The notes under the pieces were generated by a model. That model ran no database searches. It worked only from the letters and a program-made list of their open reading frames with translations, and was not told the origin of the DNA. From assembly GCF_000445475.1 (NCBI RefSeq), contig NZ_AUPZ01000005.1, forward strand, positions 1 to 64,000: a stretch of DNA of 64,000 nucleotides. Direction: 5' to 3'. This stretch comes from Sulfurimonas hongkongensis (GTDB taxonomy: Bacteria; Campylobacterota; Campylobacteria; Campylobacterales; Sulfurimonadaceae). How positions within the stretch are numbered: position 1 is the first letter of the stretch; every line of letters starts with the position of its first letter. The position numbers and the translations under genes were made by a program. This document shows, one piece after another, positions 1-7,858 of this stretch.

Positions 1-35
1 ATTTCATCAAAATCAAAATCTACTTCTTCATTCAT
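1..35 (-). CDS. N-terminal fragment of an unidentified protein
   Basis: Only the first eleven codons are in the window, running off the left edge on the minus strand. They read MNEEVDFDFDE, an acidic start. An AAGGA ribosome-binding site lies about 7 nt upstream of the ATG at position 35, which makes a real start likely. It is co-directional with and downstream of bpt, so it may be in the same transcript. The product cannot be identified from so little sequence. Confidence 0.5.
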   Translation of the reverse strand, partial: MNEEVDFDFDE

Positions 36-102
36 TGTCAGTCCTTGATAGTATTTTATCAAACTGACACGAAATTTCTAACACTCCCAGTAAAAGAGTT
101 AG

Positions 103-816
103 CTAAACCCAACTAAAATCTTCATCTTCCTCAGGCCTTCCCTCAAGAGTTAGATATGGCTTGTATGAGGCTTTGTATGAGAGCGAGCCACAATCTTTAA
201 CATAGTAACCTAGATATATCCAATCTTTTTTTTGTCTCTTTGCAAACTCTATCTCGTAAAGTAGCGAGAGTTTTCCTAAAGAGTAACTACTGTAATCTGG
301 GTCGTAGTAAAAGTAGATAGATGAGATGCCATCTTTTAGCACATCTATAAGGTCAACTCCGATAAGTCTGTTTTCATCATAATACAAAACTTCATAGCCA
401 AACCCATTGTGCCCATTTACAAAAGAGCTGTAGTAATTTTGGGGATCTACATAGGAGTGTTCCCAACCCTTTTTATCTCTCATGTAGAGATGATACTTGT
501 CAAAGAGTTGAAGATGTTTTTTTGTCATACTTGGAGCTTGTATATAACTTTTTATATGTTTAGCCTTTTTCATAACTCTTTTATGAGATTTTGAAAACTC
601 AAAATTTTTCACATCTATCTTTATACTTTTACACTCATCACAATCTTTACAAATAGGTCTAAAATACATCTTACCAAATCTTCTGTAACCCCTCTGTATA
701 AGTGAAGAACACTGTCTTTCATCACAATTTTCTATGACTTTGTAGTGAGTAGTTTGGTCTTTGTTCTCAAGATATGAGCAACTATCGTTTAGATAAAATT
801 CTTTAAGTAAATTCAT
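103..816 (-). CDS. bpt: Aspartate/glutamate leucyltransferase (Bpt, arginyltransferase family)
   Basis: Leucyl/arginyl-tRNA-protein transferase of 237 aa. It moves an amino acid from aminoacyl-tRNA to the N-terminus of proteins bearing acidic residues and so feeds the N-end rule degradation pathway in the cytoplasm. Seen: the N-terminal cysteine-rich segment with CDECKS near residue 60, preceded by RGYRRFGKMYFRP, and the C-terminal half with YFYYDPDY and LGYYVKDC typical of the acyltransferase fold. Length matches the bacterial Bpt family (about 235-250 aa). It diverges from the small membrane protein at 863. Leucyl rather than arginyl specificity is inferred from the bacterial family. Confidence 0.9.
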   Translation of the reverse strand: MNLLKEFYLNDSCSYLENKDQTTHYKVIENCDERQCSSLIQRGYRRFGKMYFRPICKDCDECKSIKIDVKNFEFSKSHKRVMKKAKHIKSYIQAPSMTKKHLQLFDKYHLYMRDKKGWEHSYVDPQNYYSSFVNGHNGFGYEVLYYDENRLIGVDLIDVLKDGISSIYFYYDPDYSSYSLGKLSLLYEIEFAKRQKKDWIYLGYYVKDCGSLSYKASYKPYLTLEGRPEEDEDFSWV

Positions 817-862
817 ATCGTGATTTTGACATAATTTGCATTATGAATGCTTGAGTAGAGGA

Positions 863-1198
863 ATGATTTTGGAATTTTTAAAAAAATATAAGATAGTCTT
901 TTTTAGAGTTGCTGGCATTTTGATGCTTCTTATTGGTTTCGTTGTGCATTTTTGGCTTACTCCAAAAGAGGCTTATACCCAAAATGAGTTAGCTGCACTA
1001 AATGTAGCTAGGATGGAGGCACAGGTCTCAGGAGGCTCAGGCTCTAGTAGAAGTAAAAAAGCACAGCCAGATACATCAAAATATATAGAGGAGCTCAAAA
1101 ATGCTCAAGCTAAGCAGATGAAGTATTTAACTATCATAGCTATGATTTTTGGGGTTGGTTTTTTAGGATATAGTTTTATAAAAAAGAAAGAGGATTAA
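863..1198 (+). CDS. Small two-span membrane protein of unknown function
   Basis: A 111-aa protein with a hydrophobic segment near residues 12-32, a middle part rich in Gly, Ser and Lys, and a second hydrophobic segment near residues 86-104 ending in a KKKED tail. The pattern suggests an inner-membrane protein with two spans. The start at 863 is chosen because AGAGG lies just upstream of that ATG; an in-frame start at 836 lacks a convincing site. I do not recognise the family. It diverges from bpt and converges on prfB. Confidence 0.6.
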   Translation: MILEFLKKYKIVFFRVAGILMLLIGFVVHFWLTPKEAYTQNELAALNVARMEAQVSGGSGSSRSKKAQPDTSKYIEELKNAQAKQMKYLTIIAMIFGVGFLGYSFIKKKED

Positions 1199-1216
1199 GG
1201 ATTTAGGGAGAGTCTT

Positions 1217-1256
1217 TTTTGCAACCGCGAACTTGTTCGGGTTCCGTGGTGCAAAA
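1217..1256. terminator. Imperfect hairpin between convergent genes, probable bidirectional terminator
   Basis: TTTTGCAACC pairs imperfectly with GGTGCAAAA across an inner CGAAC/GTTCG stem. The element fills the gap between the stop of the 863 gene and the stop of prfB, which are convergent. On the plus strand a run of six T precedes the stem and on the minus strand A-rich sequence follows it, so it is not a textbook intrinsic terminator. Confidence 0.45.
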
Positions 1257-2354
1257 CTACGCTTTGTTCATGGAGATTAAGACATCCTCTAGCATCTTGT
1301 CTAGGTCACCATCTAAGATAGCAGAGACATTAGAGTACGCTTCGTTGCTTCTTGAATCTTTAATCTGCTGATATGGTTGCATCACATAAGAGCGAATCTG
1401 GTGTCCCCAACCAATCTCACTCTTACTCACTCCATCAGCTTCGGCTTTTTGAGCGTCAAGTTCTAGTTCATATAGACGAGACTTTAGCATCTTCATAGCA
1501 GTCGCTTTATTTTTATGCTGGCTTCTATCGTTTTGACATTGAACCACTACACCTGTTTTAATGTGCGTGATACGGATGGCTGACTCAGTTTTGTTAACAT
1601 GTTGTCCTCCTGCACCACTTGCTCGATATGTATCGATGCGGATATCTTTGTCTTCTACTACGATGTTTATATCATCATCAATCTCAGGTGAAACCATAAC
1701 CGAGGTAAAAGAGGTGTGTCTTTTTGCATTTGAATCAAATGGTGAGATGCGAACTAGTCTATGGATGCCATTTTCTACTTTTAAGTAGCCATAAGCATTT
1801 TCGCCTTTTATAATGATAGAAGCATCCTTGATGCCAGCTTCATCTCCAGCTTGATAGTCAAGAACTTCAACCGCAAAACCTTTTCTCTCTGCCCAGCGTT
1901 TATACATGCGAAGTAACATCTCTGTCCAGTCTTGAGACTCTGTTCCACCAGCTCCAGGATGGATGGATAAAATCGCATTGTTAGCATCTGTTTCGCCACT
2001 AAGCATTACTTCTACCTCCATATTGAGTATAAGTTCTTCAAGTCTCTCGCTATCACTAAAGCAAGCCTCTATAGTCTCTTCATCTGCCTCATCTTTTGCC
2101 ATCTCATAGAGATCTTTAGCATCTTGAAGTGCTTCGCTTGCTTTTTCGTACTTCTGTAGTTTTCTTTGAATTTGAGTTTTTTCTTTTTGAATCTTTGCAG
2201 CATAGCTAGCATCATTCCAAAAGTCTTGAGAAGCTTCTTCTTGCTCAATGGCATCTAATCTCGCACTGAGTTTAGCAGGCTCCACAACACCTTCAATGTT
2301 TTTCATCTTTAAGCTTAAGTTTTTTAACAGTTCTGTGTATTCATAATTATCCAT
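1257..2354 (-). CDS. prfB: Peptide chain release factor 2
   Basis: Class I release factor that recognises UGA/UAA and triggers peptidyl-tRNA hydrolysis on the ribosome. Seen: the SPF codon-recognition tripeptide ([15 protein letters not shown]), which marks RF2 rather than RF1, and the catalytic GGQ loop in [14 protein letters not shown]. The reading frame is continuous with no in-frame UGA near codon 25, so the autoregulatory frameshift of many prfB genes is absent. The ATG at 2354 is chosen because a GGA lies about 8 nt upstream; a TTG four codons earlier (2366) is the alternative. It shares a compact divergent promoter with panC. Confidence 0.95.
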   Translation of the reverse strand: MDNYEYTELLKNLSLKMKNIEGVVEPAKLSARLDAIEQEEASQDFWNDASYAAKIQKEKTQIQRKLQKYEKASEALQDAKDLYEMAKDEADEETIEACFSDSERLEELILNMEVEVMLSGETDANNAILSIHPGAGGTESQDWTEMLLRMYKRWAERKGFAVEVLDYQAGDEAGIKDASIIIKGENAYGYLKVENGIHRLVRISPFDSNAKRHTSFTSVMVSPEIDDDINIVVEDKDIRIDTYRASGAGGQHVNKTESAIRITHIKTGVVVQCQNDRSQHKNKATAMKMLKSRLYELELDAQKAEADGVSKSEIGWGHQIRSYVMQPYQQIKDSRSNEAYSNVSAILDGDLDKMLEDVLISMNKA

Positions 2355-2371
2355 AAAATAGTCCAATAGTG

Positions 2372-2387
2372 TATAATTGCGATTATA
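2372..2387. promoter_or_regulatory. Symmetric bidirectional promoter between prfB and panC
   Basis: A perfect TATAAT at 2372-2377 points toward panC and another perfect TATAAT on the minus strand at 2387-2382 points toward prfB. They are separated by four bases and form a palindrome. Predicted start sites fall near 2384 (panC) and 2375 (prfB), giving short leaders. No strong -35 boxes are seen, as is usual in Campylobacterota. Confidence 0.6.
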
Positions 2388-2404
2388 TAAAAAAGAGGCT
2401 TAAA

Positions 2405-3226
2405 ATGAAGATCATCACAACAGTAAAAGAGCTAAAAGAGTATGTCAAAAACATAGATAAAAGCATAGGTTTTGTGCCAACCATGGGAGCCTTGCATCAA
2501 GGACATACAAAACTTATAAAGCAAGCAAGGGAAGAAAATGAGATAGTTGTGGTCTCAATATTTCTTAATCCTACTCAGTTTTTAAAGGGTGAAGATTTAG
2601 ATAAGTATCCTAAAAAAGATGAAGCAGATAAGAAAATATGTCAATTAAGTGGTGTTGATGTTATGTTTTTTCCATCTGTAGATGAGATTTACACAGATGA
2701 TGAAGTTAGCATCCTAGCACCTTGTGTTCGTGGTTTTGTTTTAGAGGGTTTTAGCCGTCCAGGGCATTTCAATGGTGTTTTAACTGTAGTTATGAAGCTT
2801 TTAAATATAGTAAATCCAACAAGAGCTTACTTTGGTAAAAAAGATGCACAGCAACTATATCTCATAAAACTTATGGCTAGGCAGTTTTTTATGAGTGTGC
2901 AGATCGTAGCGGTAGATACACAAAGAGAGAGTGATGGACTAGCACTTAGTAGTAGAAACGTTTATCTCTCAAAAGAGGAGCGACAAGAGGCTCTTAAAAT
3001 TCCACAATCGCTTCATCTTTGTGCTAAGTTGGTCTCTAAAAATATAAGAGATAGGGATGAGATAGTGCAAAAGATGAAAGAGATTCTAAATCCTCTAGAA
3101 CTCTCTTATGTAGAGATTTTAAATCGTAACTTTGAAGTGATAAAAGAGGTTGAACTAGGCAATAGTGTAGTCTTAGTTGAAGCCAAGGTAGGCTCGACTA
3201 GGCTTTTGGATAACATTTGGCTTTAA
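2405..3226 (+). CDS. panC: Pantothenate synthetase
   Basis: Joins pantoate and beta-alanine using ATP to make pantothenate, the coenzyme A precursor, in the cytoplasm. Seen: FVPTMGALHQGH with the HxGH nucleotide-binding signature near residues 22-32, FLNPTQF, the SRPGHFNGV segment, and the FGKKDAQQL and LALSSRN motifs. Length 273 aa is normal for the family. Start chosen at 2405, preceded by AAGAGG; an upstream in-frame codon at 2369 lies inside the promoter. It is followed 63 nt later by a J-domain gene. Confidence 0.95.
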   Translation: MKIITTVKELKEYVKNIDKSIGFVPTMGALHQGHTKLIKQAREENEIVVVSIFLNPTQFLKGEDLDKYPKKDEADKKICQLSGVDVMFFPSVDEIYTDDEVSILAPCVRGFVLEGFSRPGHFNGVLTVVMKLLNIVNPTRAYFGKKDAQQLYLIKLMARQFFMSVQIVAVDTQRESDGLALSSRNVYLSKEERQEALKIPQSLHLCAKLVSKNIRDRDEIVQKMKEILNPLELSYVEILNRNFEVIKEVELGNSVVLVEAKVGSTRLLDNIWL

Positions 3227-3289
3227 TTGTCTACTTAGATGGAACTTTTTTTGCTTAAAGAGAGTCAAATATCTCAAAAAGGTAGGTTT

Positions 3290-4093
3290 ATGGACATTGT
3301 TTTACGTAACAATCTTATTCTTATCACGACAAGTTTTGAGACACTAAACAGAGAGTGGATGAAAAACTTTTTAAATCATCACTCAAGAGGTATGCTTTTT
3401 TTATCAAAGTCTGTTTTGGTATTTAGAAACGAGACGCTAACAGAGGTAAGAGATGAGTTTTTAAGAGAGCTCTCACAATATCATGCATCTACGCATGAGT
3501 ATGACCACAAGTTTTTTTTACGCTCAATGTTAAAGTTTGGAACTCAACCTATAAAAATAGAGCTAAAGAAACTTGATAAGACCCAAAAAATAAAAGTAAA
3601 TCTATATGCTTATGATAAAAACACAGTTTTAATAACACTAGAGAGTCCAAATTCATGGGTACTTAGCTATTTCCGTTCACAGCTTGAAGTCTACGTAGAG
3701 AGAGGTACAGATATCTCTTTAGTAGTAGATGTGAGTGACCATAGGGCAAAAGCAAGGTTGGAGAGAACACTCAACAAAAAAGATGTGCTTCACTATCATT
3801 TAGAGTATAGTTATGACAATCATTTTTTGAGTAAACTCTATAGTGACTTTGCAAATTATACTTTTGGAGATCTTTGTAGAGAGGAAGAACAGAGCCATCT
3901 AACACAACTCTATAGACTCTTAGAGTGTCCTGTTGGCGCTAGTGCTGATGATATTAAAAGAAACTATAAAAAGTTAGCAAGAGCCTATCATCCGGATAAG
4001 ATACTCCATGAGAATCCTACCATGATAGAGCACTACACACAAAAGTTCCAACTTCTACAAGAGGCATATACAACACTTAAAGAAGTTAGCTAA
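3290..4093 (+). CDS. DnaJ-like protein with C-terminal J domain
   Basis: A 267-aa protein whose last 65 residues form a J domain: LYRLLECPVGASADDIKRN, then the invariant HPD tripeptide in YHPDKI, then a final helix. J domains stimulate Hsp70 ATPase. The N-terminal 200 residues resemble no domain I know and lack the Gly/Phe and zinc-finger regions of DnaJ, so this is a specialised co-chaperone. The start at 3290 follows AAAGGTAGG; an alternative at 3239 would add 17 residues but has no good site. It is convergent with the DUF234 gene, with six bases between the stops. Confidence 0.8.
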   Translation: MDIVLRNNLILITTSFETLNREWMKNFLNHHSRGMLFLSKSVLVFRNETLTEVRDEFLRELSQYHASTHEYDHKFFLRSMLKFGTQPIKIELKKLDKTQKIKVNLYAYDKNTVLITLESPNSWVLSYFRSQLEVYVERGTDISLVVDVSDHRAKARLERTLNKKDVLHYHLEYSYDNHFLSKLYSDFANYTFGDLCREEEQSHLTQLYRLLECPVGASADDIKRNYKKLARAYHPDKILHENPTMIEHYTQKFQLLQEAYTTLKEVS

Positions 4094-4099
4094 GATTTT

Positions 4100-5038
4100 T
4101 TAAAAAAGAGAGTCTATTAGTTCATCACTTGAGGTGTTTTTTAGAAGCACTTCAAAGTCATCGCTACTGTAGAGAGCTAAGTCTTTTCCTTGCATTTGCT
4201 TTAACTCCTTTGAGAAGCCTCTTTTTGAAAAAAGTATGATCTGAGATGGTTCTATACCGAGTATTTCACACTTCTGTGTGAGTTTTTGCCACTCTTTTTT
4301 TGTGACCACATGGTTAGTCCATTTACACTCAGCTACATAAATCTTGTCATTATCAGCGATGGTTAAGATATCTATCTCTATCTTTGCATCCCAGTAACTC
4401 CCAGAGCTAACAATCTGAGCATCACGCAAATTATAGTTTAGCAAAACCTCTGATAACTCTTCAAAAACTAAGCTTGTGTAGCTATTTTGTCTCAGCTTAA
4501 AATTTTTAAATAGTCTGCTATACTTTTTGTTTCTTATATCTCTTATATTTGGATAGATAAAGTAAAACCAAAACCTTATAAAGGGGTGTGTGAAGAGCAC
4601 TTTGTGCGAAATTCTCTGCCTCGCTAACTCTCTTTTTAGTTTGTTTTTCGGATTTGGGCTTTTGTTGCACTCTTCTCTTGAGTACTCGATTTGAACTAAG
4701 CCTCGCTCTTGAAGGTAGTTAAGGGCTACCCCACCATTACTGTTGTTAAGCCCAGCTCTATTAAATGCAGAAAAAATCCTTCTATCGCCAACGGCTAGCG
4801 CATGCAGAAGTCTTTTGTTGATGGGATTGCCAAGAGTTAAATCTTCTATCTTTGCATTTAGATAGGTAAAGTTTTCTAAGATGAGATCTTCTATGAGAAA
4901 CGAGATAGGTTGTGTGGTATCAACCTCAAATCCAAGTCCGCCAAAGATAGCAAAGTACTCTATGTGAGTCTCCATATCATTGGGATAGTTTCTTATGTAA
5001 AATGAGCGAAATTGATCTAAAAGACTTGTATTTTTCAT
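4100..5038 (-). CDS. Stand-alone DUF234 protein with PD-(D/E)xK nuclease-like motif (copy 1)
   Basis: A 312-aa protein resembling the C-terminal part of DUF234 ATPases. Those usually carry an N-terminal AAA domain, which is absent here. Seen: a probable winged-helix region near residues 75-120 (AVGDRRIFSAFNRAG), the HPFIRFWFYFIYP motif near 151-163, and a nuclease-like core GSYWDAKIEIDIL...VAECKW with Asp223, Glu237 and Lys239 in the spacing of the restriction-endonuclease fold. Its function is not known. A paralogue at 28549 keeps the layout but loses the acidic residues. It is followed on the same strand, upstream, by a symporter gene. Confidence 0.75.
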   Translation of the reverse strand: MKNTSLLDQFRSFYIRNYPNDMETHIEYFAIFGGLGFEVDTTQPISFLIEDLILENFTYLNAKIEDLTLGNPINKRLLHALAVGDRRIFSAFNRAGLNNSNGGVALNYLQERGLVQIEYSREECNKSPNPKNKLKRELARQRISHKVLFTHPFIRFWFYFIYPNIRDIRNKKYSRLFKNFKLRQNSYTSLVFEELSEVLLNYNLRDAQIVSSGSYWDAKIEIDILTIADNDKIYVAECKWTNHVVTKKEWQKLTQKCEILGIEPSQIILFSKRGFSKELKQMQGKDLALYSSDDFEVLLKNTSSDELIDSLF

Positions 5039-5050
5039 ATTTTATTATCT

Positions 5051-6442
5051 TTATATTGAATTGTTTCTAGCTTTTGCATTTGCTCTGTCTGTAGAAAAAA
5101 AAGCTATAAAATTTGCAAGAGTCCCAACTACTAACCCATCGATTCCAAGCGGAGAATCTAAGAGATTACTCCATAAAAGTGTGGTGATGATGCCAGCTGA
5201 TGCACCTGATATAAAGCGTTTTTTACTAAGTTTTAAACCAAGCAAGGCGGCTGCAAGTGGGACTAAGGTAGTAGGTGCCCAAAAGTTATATGAGTAGATA
5301 AGGATATCTAAAATACTATCAATAGAGAGTGCAAAAATCACAGCTATAGTGCCAACAGCTAGAGTAGTCATACGAGCAAGTTTAAGCTCCGCATCTTGGT
5401 TAAGTGGAGTCTTTAGTATGGGCTTTATGATGTCGTTATTAAAAGCGATGGCAGCTGCGTTTAAAAATGAATCCGCAGAGGACATGATGATGGAGATGAT
5501 AGCTGAGATAACTACAGCTTGAAGTACTGGAGAGAGTGCTTCTTGGATAACATAAGGCATGGCAAGGTTTGCATCTAGTGATGGGTTTAGTGCTAATGCT
5601 ACAAGCCCGATTAACCCAGTGGTTGCAAAAAATGGGATGGAAAATAGTCCACTAAGCATTGTTCCTCTTCTTACATTACGATTTCTTTTACCAATAAGAA
5701 GCCTTTGAACATAGGGAGGAACTAGAGTCTCACCTAGTAAAAAGGTAAGAAAAAGAGAGATAAGGGCAATTAGTGCCATAGGTTCAAGTGAGATAGTAAA
5801 GTGGCTCTCTGGGACACGCTCAACAACTTCACTCCAGCCACCTAGATGCTCTATGCCAAAGTAAAGTGTAAGAGGAATACCAACAGATAAAACTATAAAC
5901 TGAACAATATCAGTCCAAACAACCGCTCTCATTCCTCCTATGGTTGAGTAGATGATAACGATGCTAATACCTAAGATGATGCCAGTTGAACGGTCAAGCC
6001 CTAGAAAAAGATTAAAAATATATCCCATAGCACCAATCTGAGCACCGAGAATTCCAGCACTTAAAATCACACCAAAAACACCTGCAAAGATTCTAGACTC
6101 TTTCCCATAAGCTGGCTCCATTATATCGCCTATAGATATGGCATCTGGATAGTGTCTTATGTTTGGAGCGATGTACTTTGCTACTAAGATCTCTTTTAGG
6201 CTAAATCCCCAAAGTGCTACAATATTTGAGATGCCAACTAAAAAAACCTTCTCAGCATTTCCCATAGAGAAGCCTCCTCCAATAAAAGAGGCACTAAGGG
6301 TTGCAAAGATAGCCATAGTTCCAAAGGACTTTGAAGCTACAGCGTAGTCTTTGATATCTTTGATACCACGACCTGCCCAGATTCCGATAAGTAGTACTAC
6401 GATGAGGTATGAAAATATTATAATGCTTTGGGTAGTAAACAT
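5051..6442 (-). CDS. Sodium:solute symporter (SSS family)
   Basis: A 463-aa inner-membrane transporter with about 12-13 hydrophobic segments, using a cation gradient to import an organic solute. Seen: the SSS signature region STIGGMRAVVWTDIVQF near residues 165-181, the sodium-site region SASFIGGGFSMGNAEKV near 50-66, and ISIIMSSADSFLNAAA near 317-332. The substrate (proline, acetate or similar) cannot be told from sequence. A GGAG lies about 9 nt before the ATG. The DUF234 gene lies 12 bases downstream, so both may be co-transcribed. Confidence 0.88.
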   Translation of the reverse strand: MFTTQSIIIFSYLIVVLLIGIWAGRGIKDIKDYAVASKSFGTMAIFATLSASFIGGGFSMGNAEKVFLVGISNIVALWGFSLKEILVAKYIAPNIRHYPDAISIGDIMEPAYGKESRIFAGVFGVILSAGILGAQIGAMGYIFNLFLGLDRSTGIILGISIVIIYSTIGGMRAVVWTDIVQFIVLSVGIPLTLYFGIEHLGGWSEVVERVPESHFTISLEPMALIALISLFLTFLLGETLVPPYVQRLLIGKRNRNVRRGTMLSGLFSIPFFATTGLIGLVALALNPSLDANLAMPYVIQEALSPVLQAVVISAIISIIMSSADSFLNAAAIAFNNDIIKPILKTPLNQDAELKLARMTTLAVGTIAVIFALSIDSILDILIYSYNFWAPTTLVPLAAALLGLKLSKKRFISGASAGIITTLLWSNLLDSPLGIDGLVVGTLANFIAFFSTDRANAKARNNSI

Positions 6443-6517
6443 CCCTTTTTGGCTCCATTTGCAAAAGTGGCTGTAGTATACTATATTATCTTAATTAAAT
6501 TCAATTTTTTTGAGGAC

Positions 6518-6543
6518 AAAAAGGAGGACATAGCCTCCCTTTT
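6518..6543. terminator. Intrinsic terminator downstream of the porin gene
   Basis: AAAAAGGAGG and CCTCCCTTTT form a ten-base stem with one mismatch around a six-base loop. Read on the minus strand it ends in a T run, placing a rho-independent terminator just after the porin stop at 6558. Confidence 0.7.
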
Positions 6544-6557
6544 AGAGGAGAGCTAGA

Positions 6558-7784
6558 TTAGAACTTATAAACTAGAGTACTACTAACTTGAGTCAAGTCA
6601 GTAGCAGCCCAACCAATGTCTTTTTCATCTTCATTTATTACTGTGAGAATAGCACTTAGATTTAGGTTTTTAGTGATGTCATAGCCTGCCCATAAACAAA
6701 ATTCGCTCATTTTATAATCGCCTGAACCATTAGGTAGTTTATAAGTACTATGACCATAAATAGCACTAAGGCTAAGCCCCATTATATTTTTAGAGAGAGT
6801 TATATATGGAGTACGAGTATCTATTGCTATATAGTTGTAGAGTTTATCTCCCTCTTCAAAAGGCGTGACATTTTCGCCACCCTTATAAGCAGAACCCCAA
6901 CCACCATCTTTTCCTGTTTGGATATATCCAAGTCCAAGATTGTAGCCATCAAGCTCAACATAGACTTTTGTATCTATAAGCGAGCCATCTTCGTTTTGTG
7001 CAAGTCTTTCATCTGTTTGCATATAGTGAAAAAATCCACCATATTTAAAATCATTTGACTCAAGAGCGAGGGTAGCTTTCGCGCCATAAACAGAGTAGTT
7101 ATCAGGAGCTACTAGAGTGTAGCCTTTGACTTTTAGTGAATCTAAAATATCGTAAGTTAAACCAACTTTATAGATTCCACCTCCTTCAGAGTTTATAGTT
7201 CCACTAAAACCATCCATATCAGGTCCATAAAACAACTCTCTTGCCCACATTCTATAGTGACTTTGTGACCAGATAAGCTCAACTTCAAGCTTTTCTATTG
7301 GGTTTGCATAGAGAGTTATTGCATCGTGGTGCTCATCTAGCCACTCAGTCTCAAGCTCTTGACGACCAGCTTTAAAGTGGATTTTTTCTGTGTCATAACC
7401 GATGTAAGCATTTGTTGTAACTGCAATCTCTCCACCATCAATATTCCAAAATCTTGAACTTGCATCACCTTTTCCTGCCGTAGGTCCATAAGCACCTATA
7501 GAGTTTTTATGATCTTCCCAGATAACTTTATAAGCTCTCATACCAAAGGCAAGATTGAAATTATGAAAAGAGTCAGTTTTATAGATAAGTTCCGCTGAAC
7601 CAACTGAGTAAGCGCTATCTCTATAGTAAACGTCTAAGTCTTTCTTAGAATCCCTCATCTCATAAGTTATAGTAGCATCACCACTTAACTTTCCGTTTTT
7701 AATCGCTTCATCAAACTCTGCTGCGCCAACTGAACTAGCCGCCATAAACATACATGCCACTAAACTTAAACTTTTTTTTCTCAT
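6558..7784 (-). CDS. Outer-membrane porin of the epsilonproteobacterial Opr/OprD-like type
   Basis: A 408-aa protein with a Sec signal peptide (MRKKSLSLVACMFMAASSVG, cleavage likely after GAA near residue 22). The mature part is made of alternating amphipathic beta strands and ends in aromatic F (TLVYKF), typical of beta-barrel assembly. Family members are general or substrate-biased porins. It lies downstream of torA on the same strand but is separated by a strong hairpin, so it is probably independently transcribed. An AAGGTAG site precedes the ATG. The exact family is inferred from overall character. Confidence 0.78.
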   Translation of the reverse strand: MRKKSLSLVACMFMAASSVGAAEFDEAIKNGKLSGDATITYEMRDSKKDLDVYYRDSAYSVGSAELIYKTDSFHNFNLAFGMRAYKVIWEDHKNSIGAYGPTAGKGDASSRFWNIDGGEIAVTTNAYIGYDTEKIHFKAGRQELETEWLDEHHDAITLYANPIEKLEVELIWSQSHYRMWARELFYGPDMDGFSGTINSEGGGIYKVGLTYDILDSLKVKGYTLVAPDNYSVYGAKATLALESNDFKYGGFFHYMQTDERLAQNEDGSLIDTKVYVELDGYNLGLGYIQTGKDGGWGSAYKGGENVTPFEEGDKLYNYIAIDTRTPYITLSKNIMGLSLSAIYGHSTYKLPNGSGDYKMSEFCLWAGYDITKNLNLSAILTVINEDEKDIGWAATDLTQVSSTLVYKF

Positions 7785-7825
7785 TATTTCTACCTTAGAG
7801 GATTTTTTATATAAAACATATATTT

Positions 7826-7851
7826 AAGAAGTAGAGAAAGCTCTACTTCTT
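7826..7851. terminator. Perfect 11-bp hairpin after torA
   Basis: AAGAAGTAGAG and CTCTACTTCTT form a perfect stem around the loop AAAG, eight bases past the torA stop. It should end torA transcription and shield the porin gene. The longer T run is on the plus strand, so it may act better against plus-strand transcripts. Confidence 0.65.
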
Positions 7852-7858
7852 TTTTAGA

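Noticed and set aside
1257-2366. Programmed frameshift in prfB
   Set aside because: The frame is unbroken from the start through the GGQ motif; there is no in-frame UGA near codon 25.
3239-3289. Upstream start of the J-domain protein
   Set aside because: It has no ribosome-binding site, while the ATG at 3290 is preceded by AAAGGTAGG.
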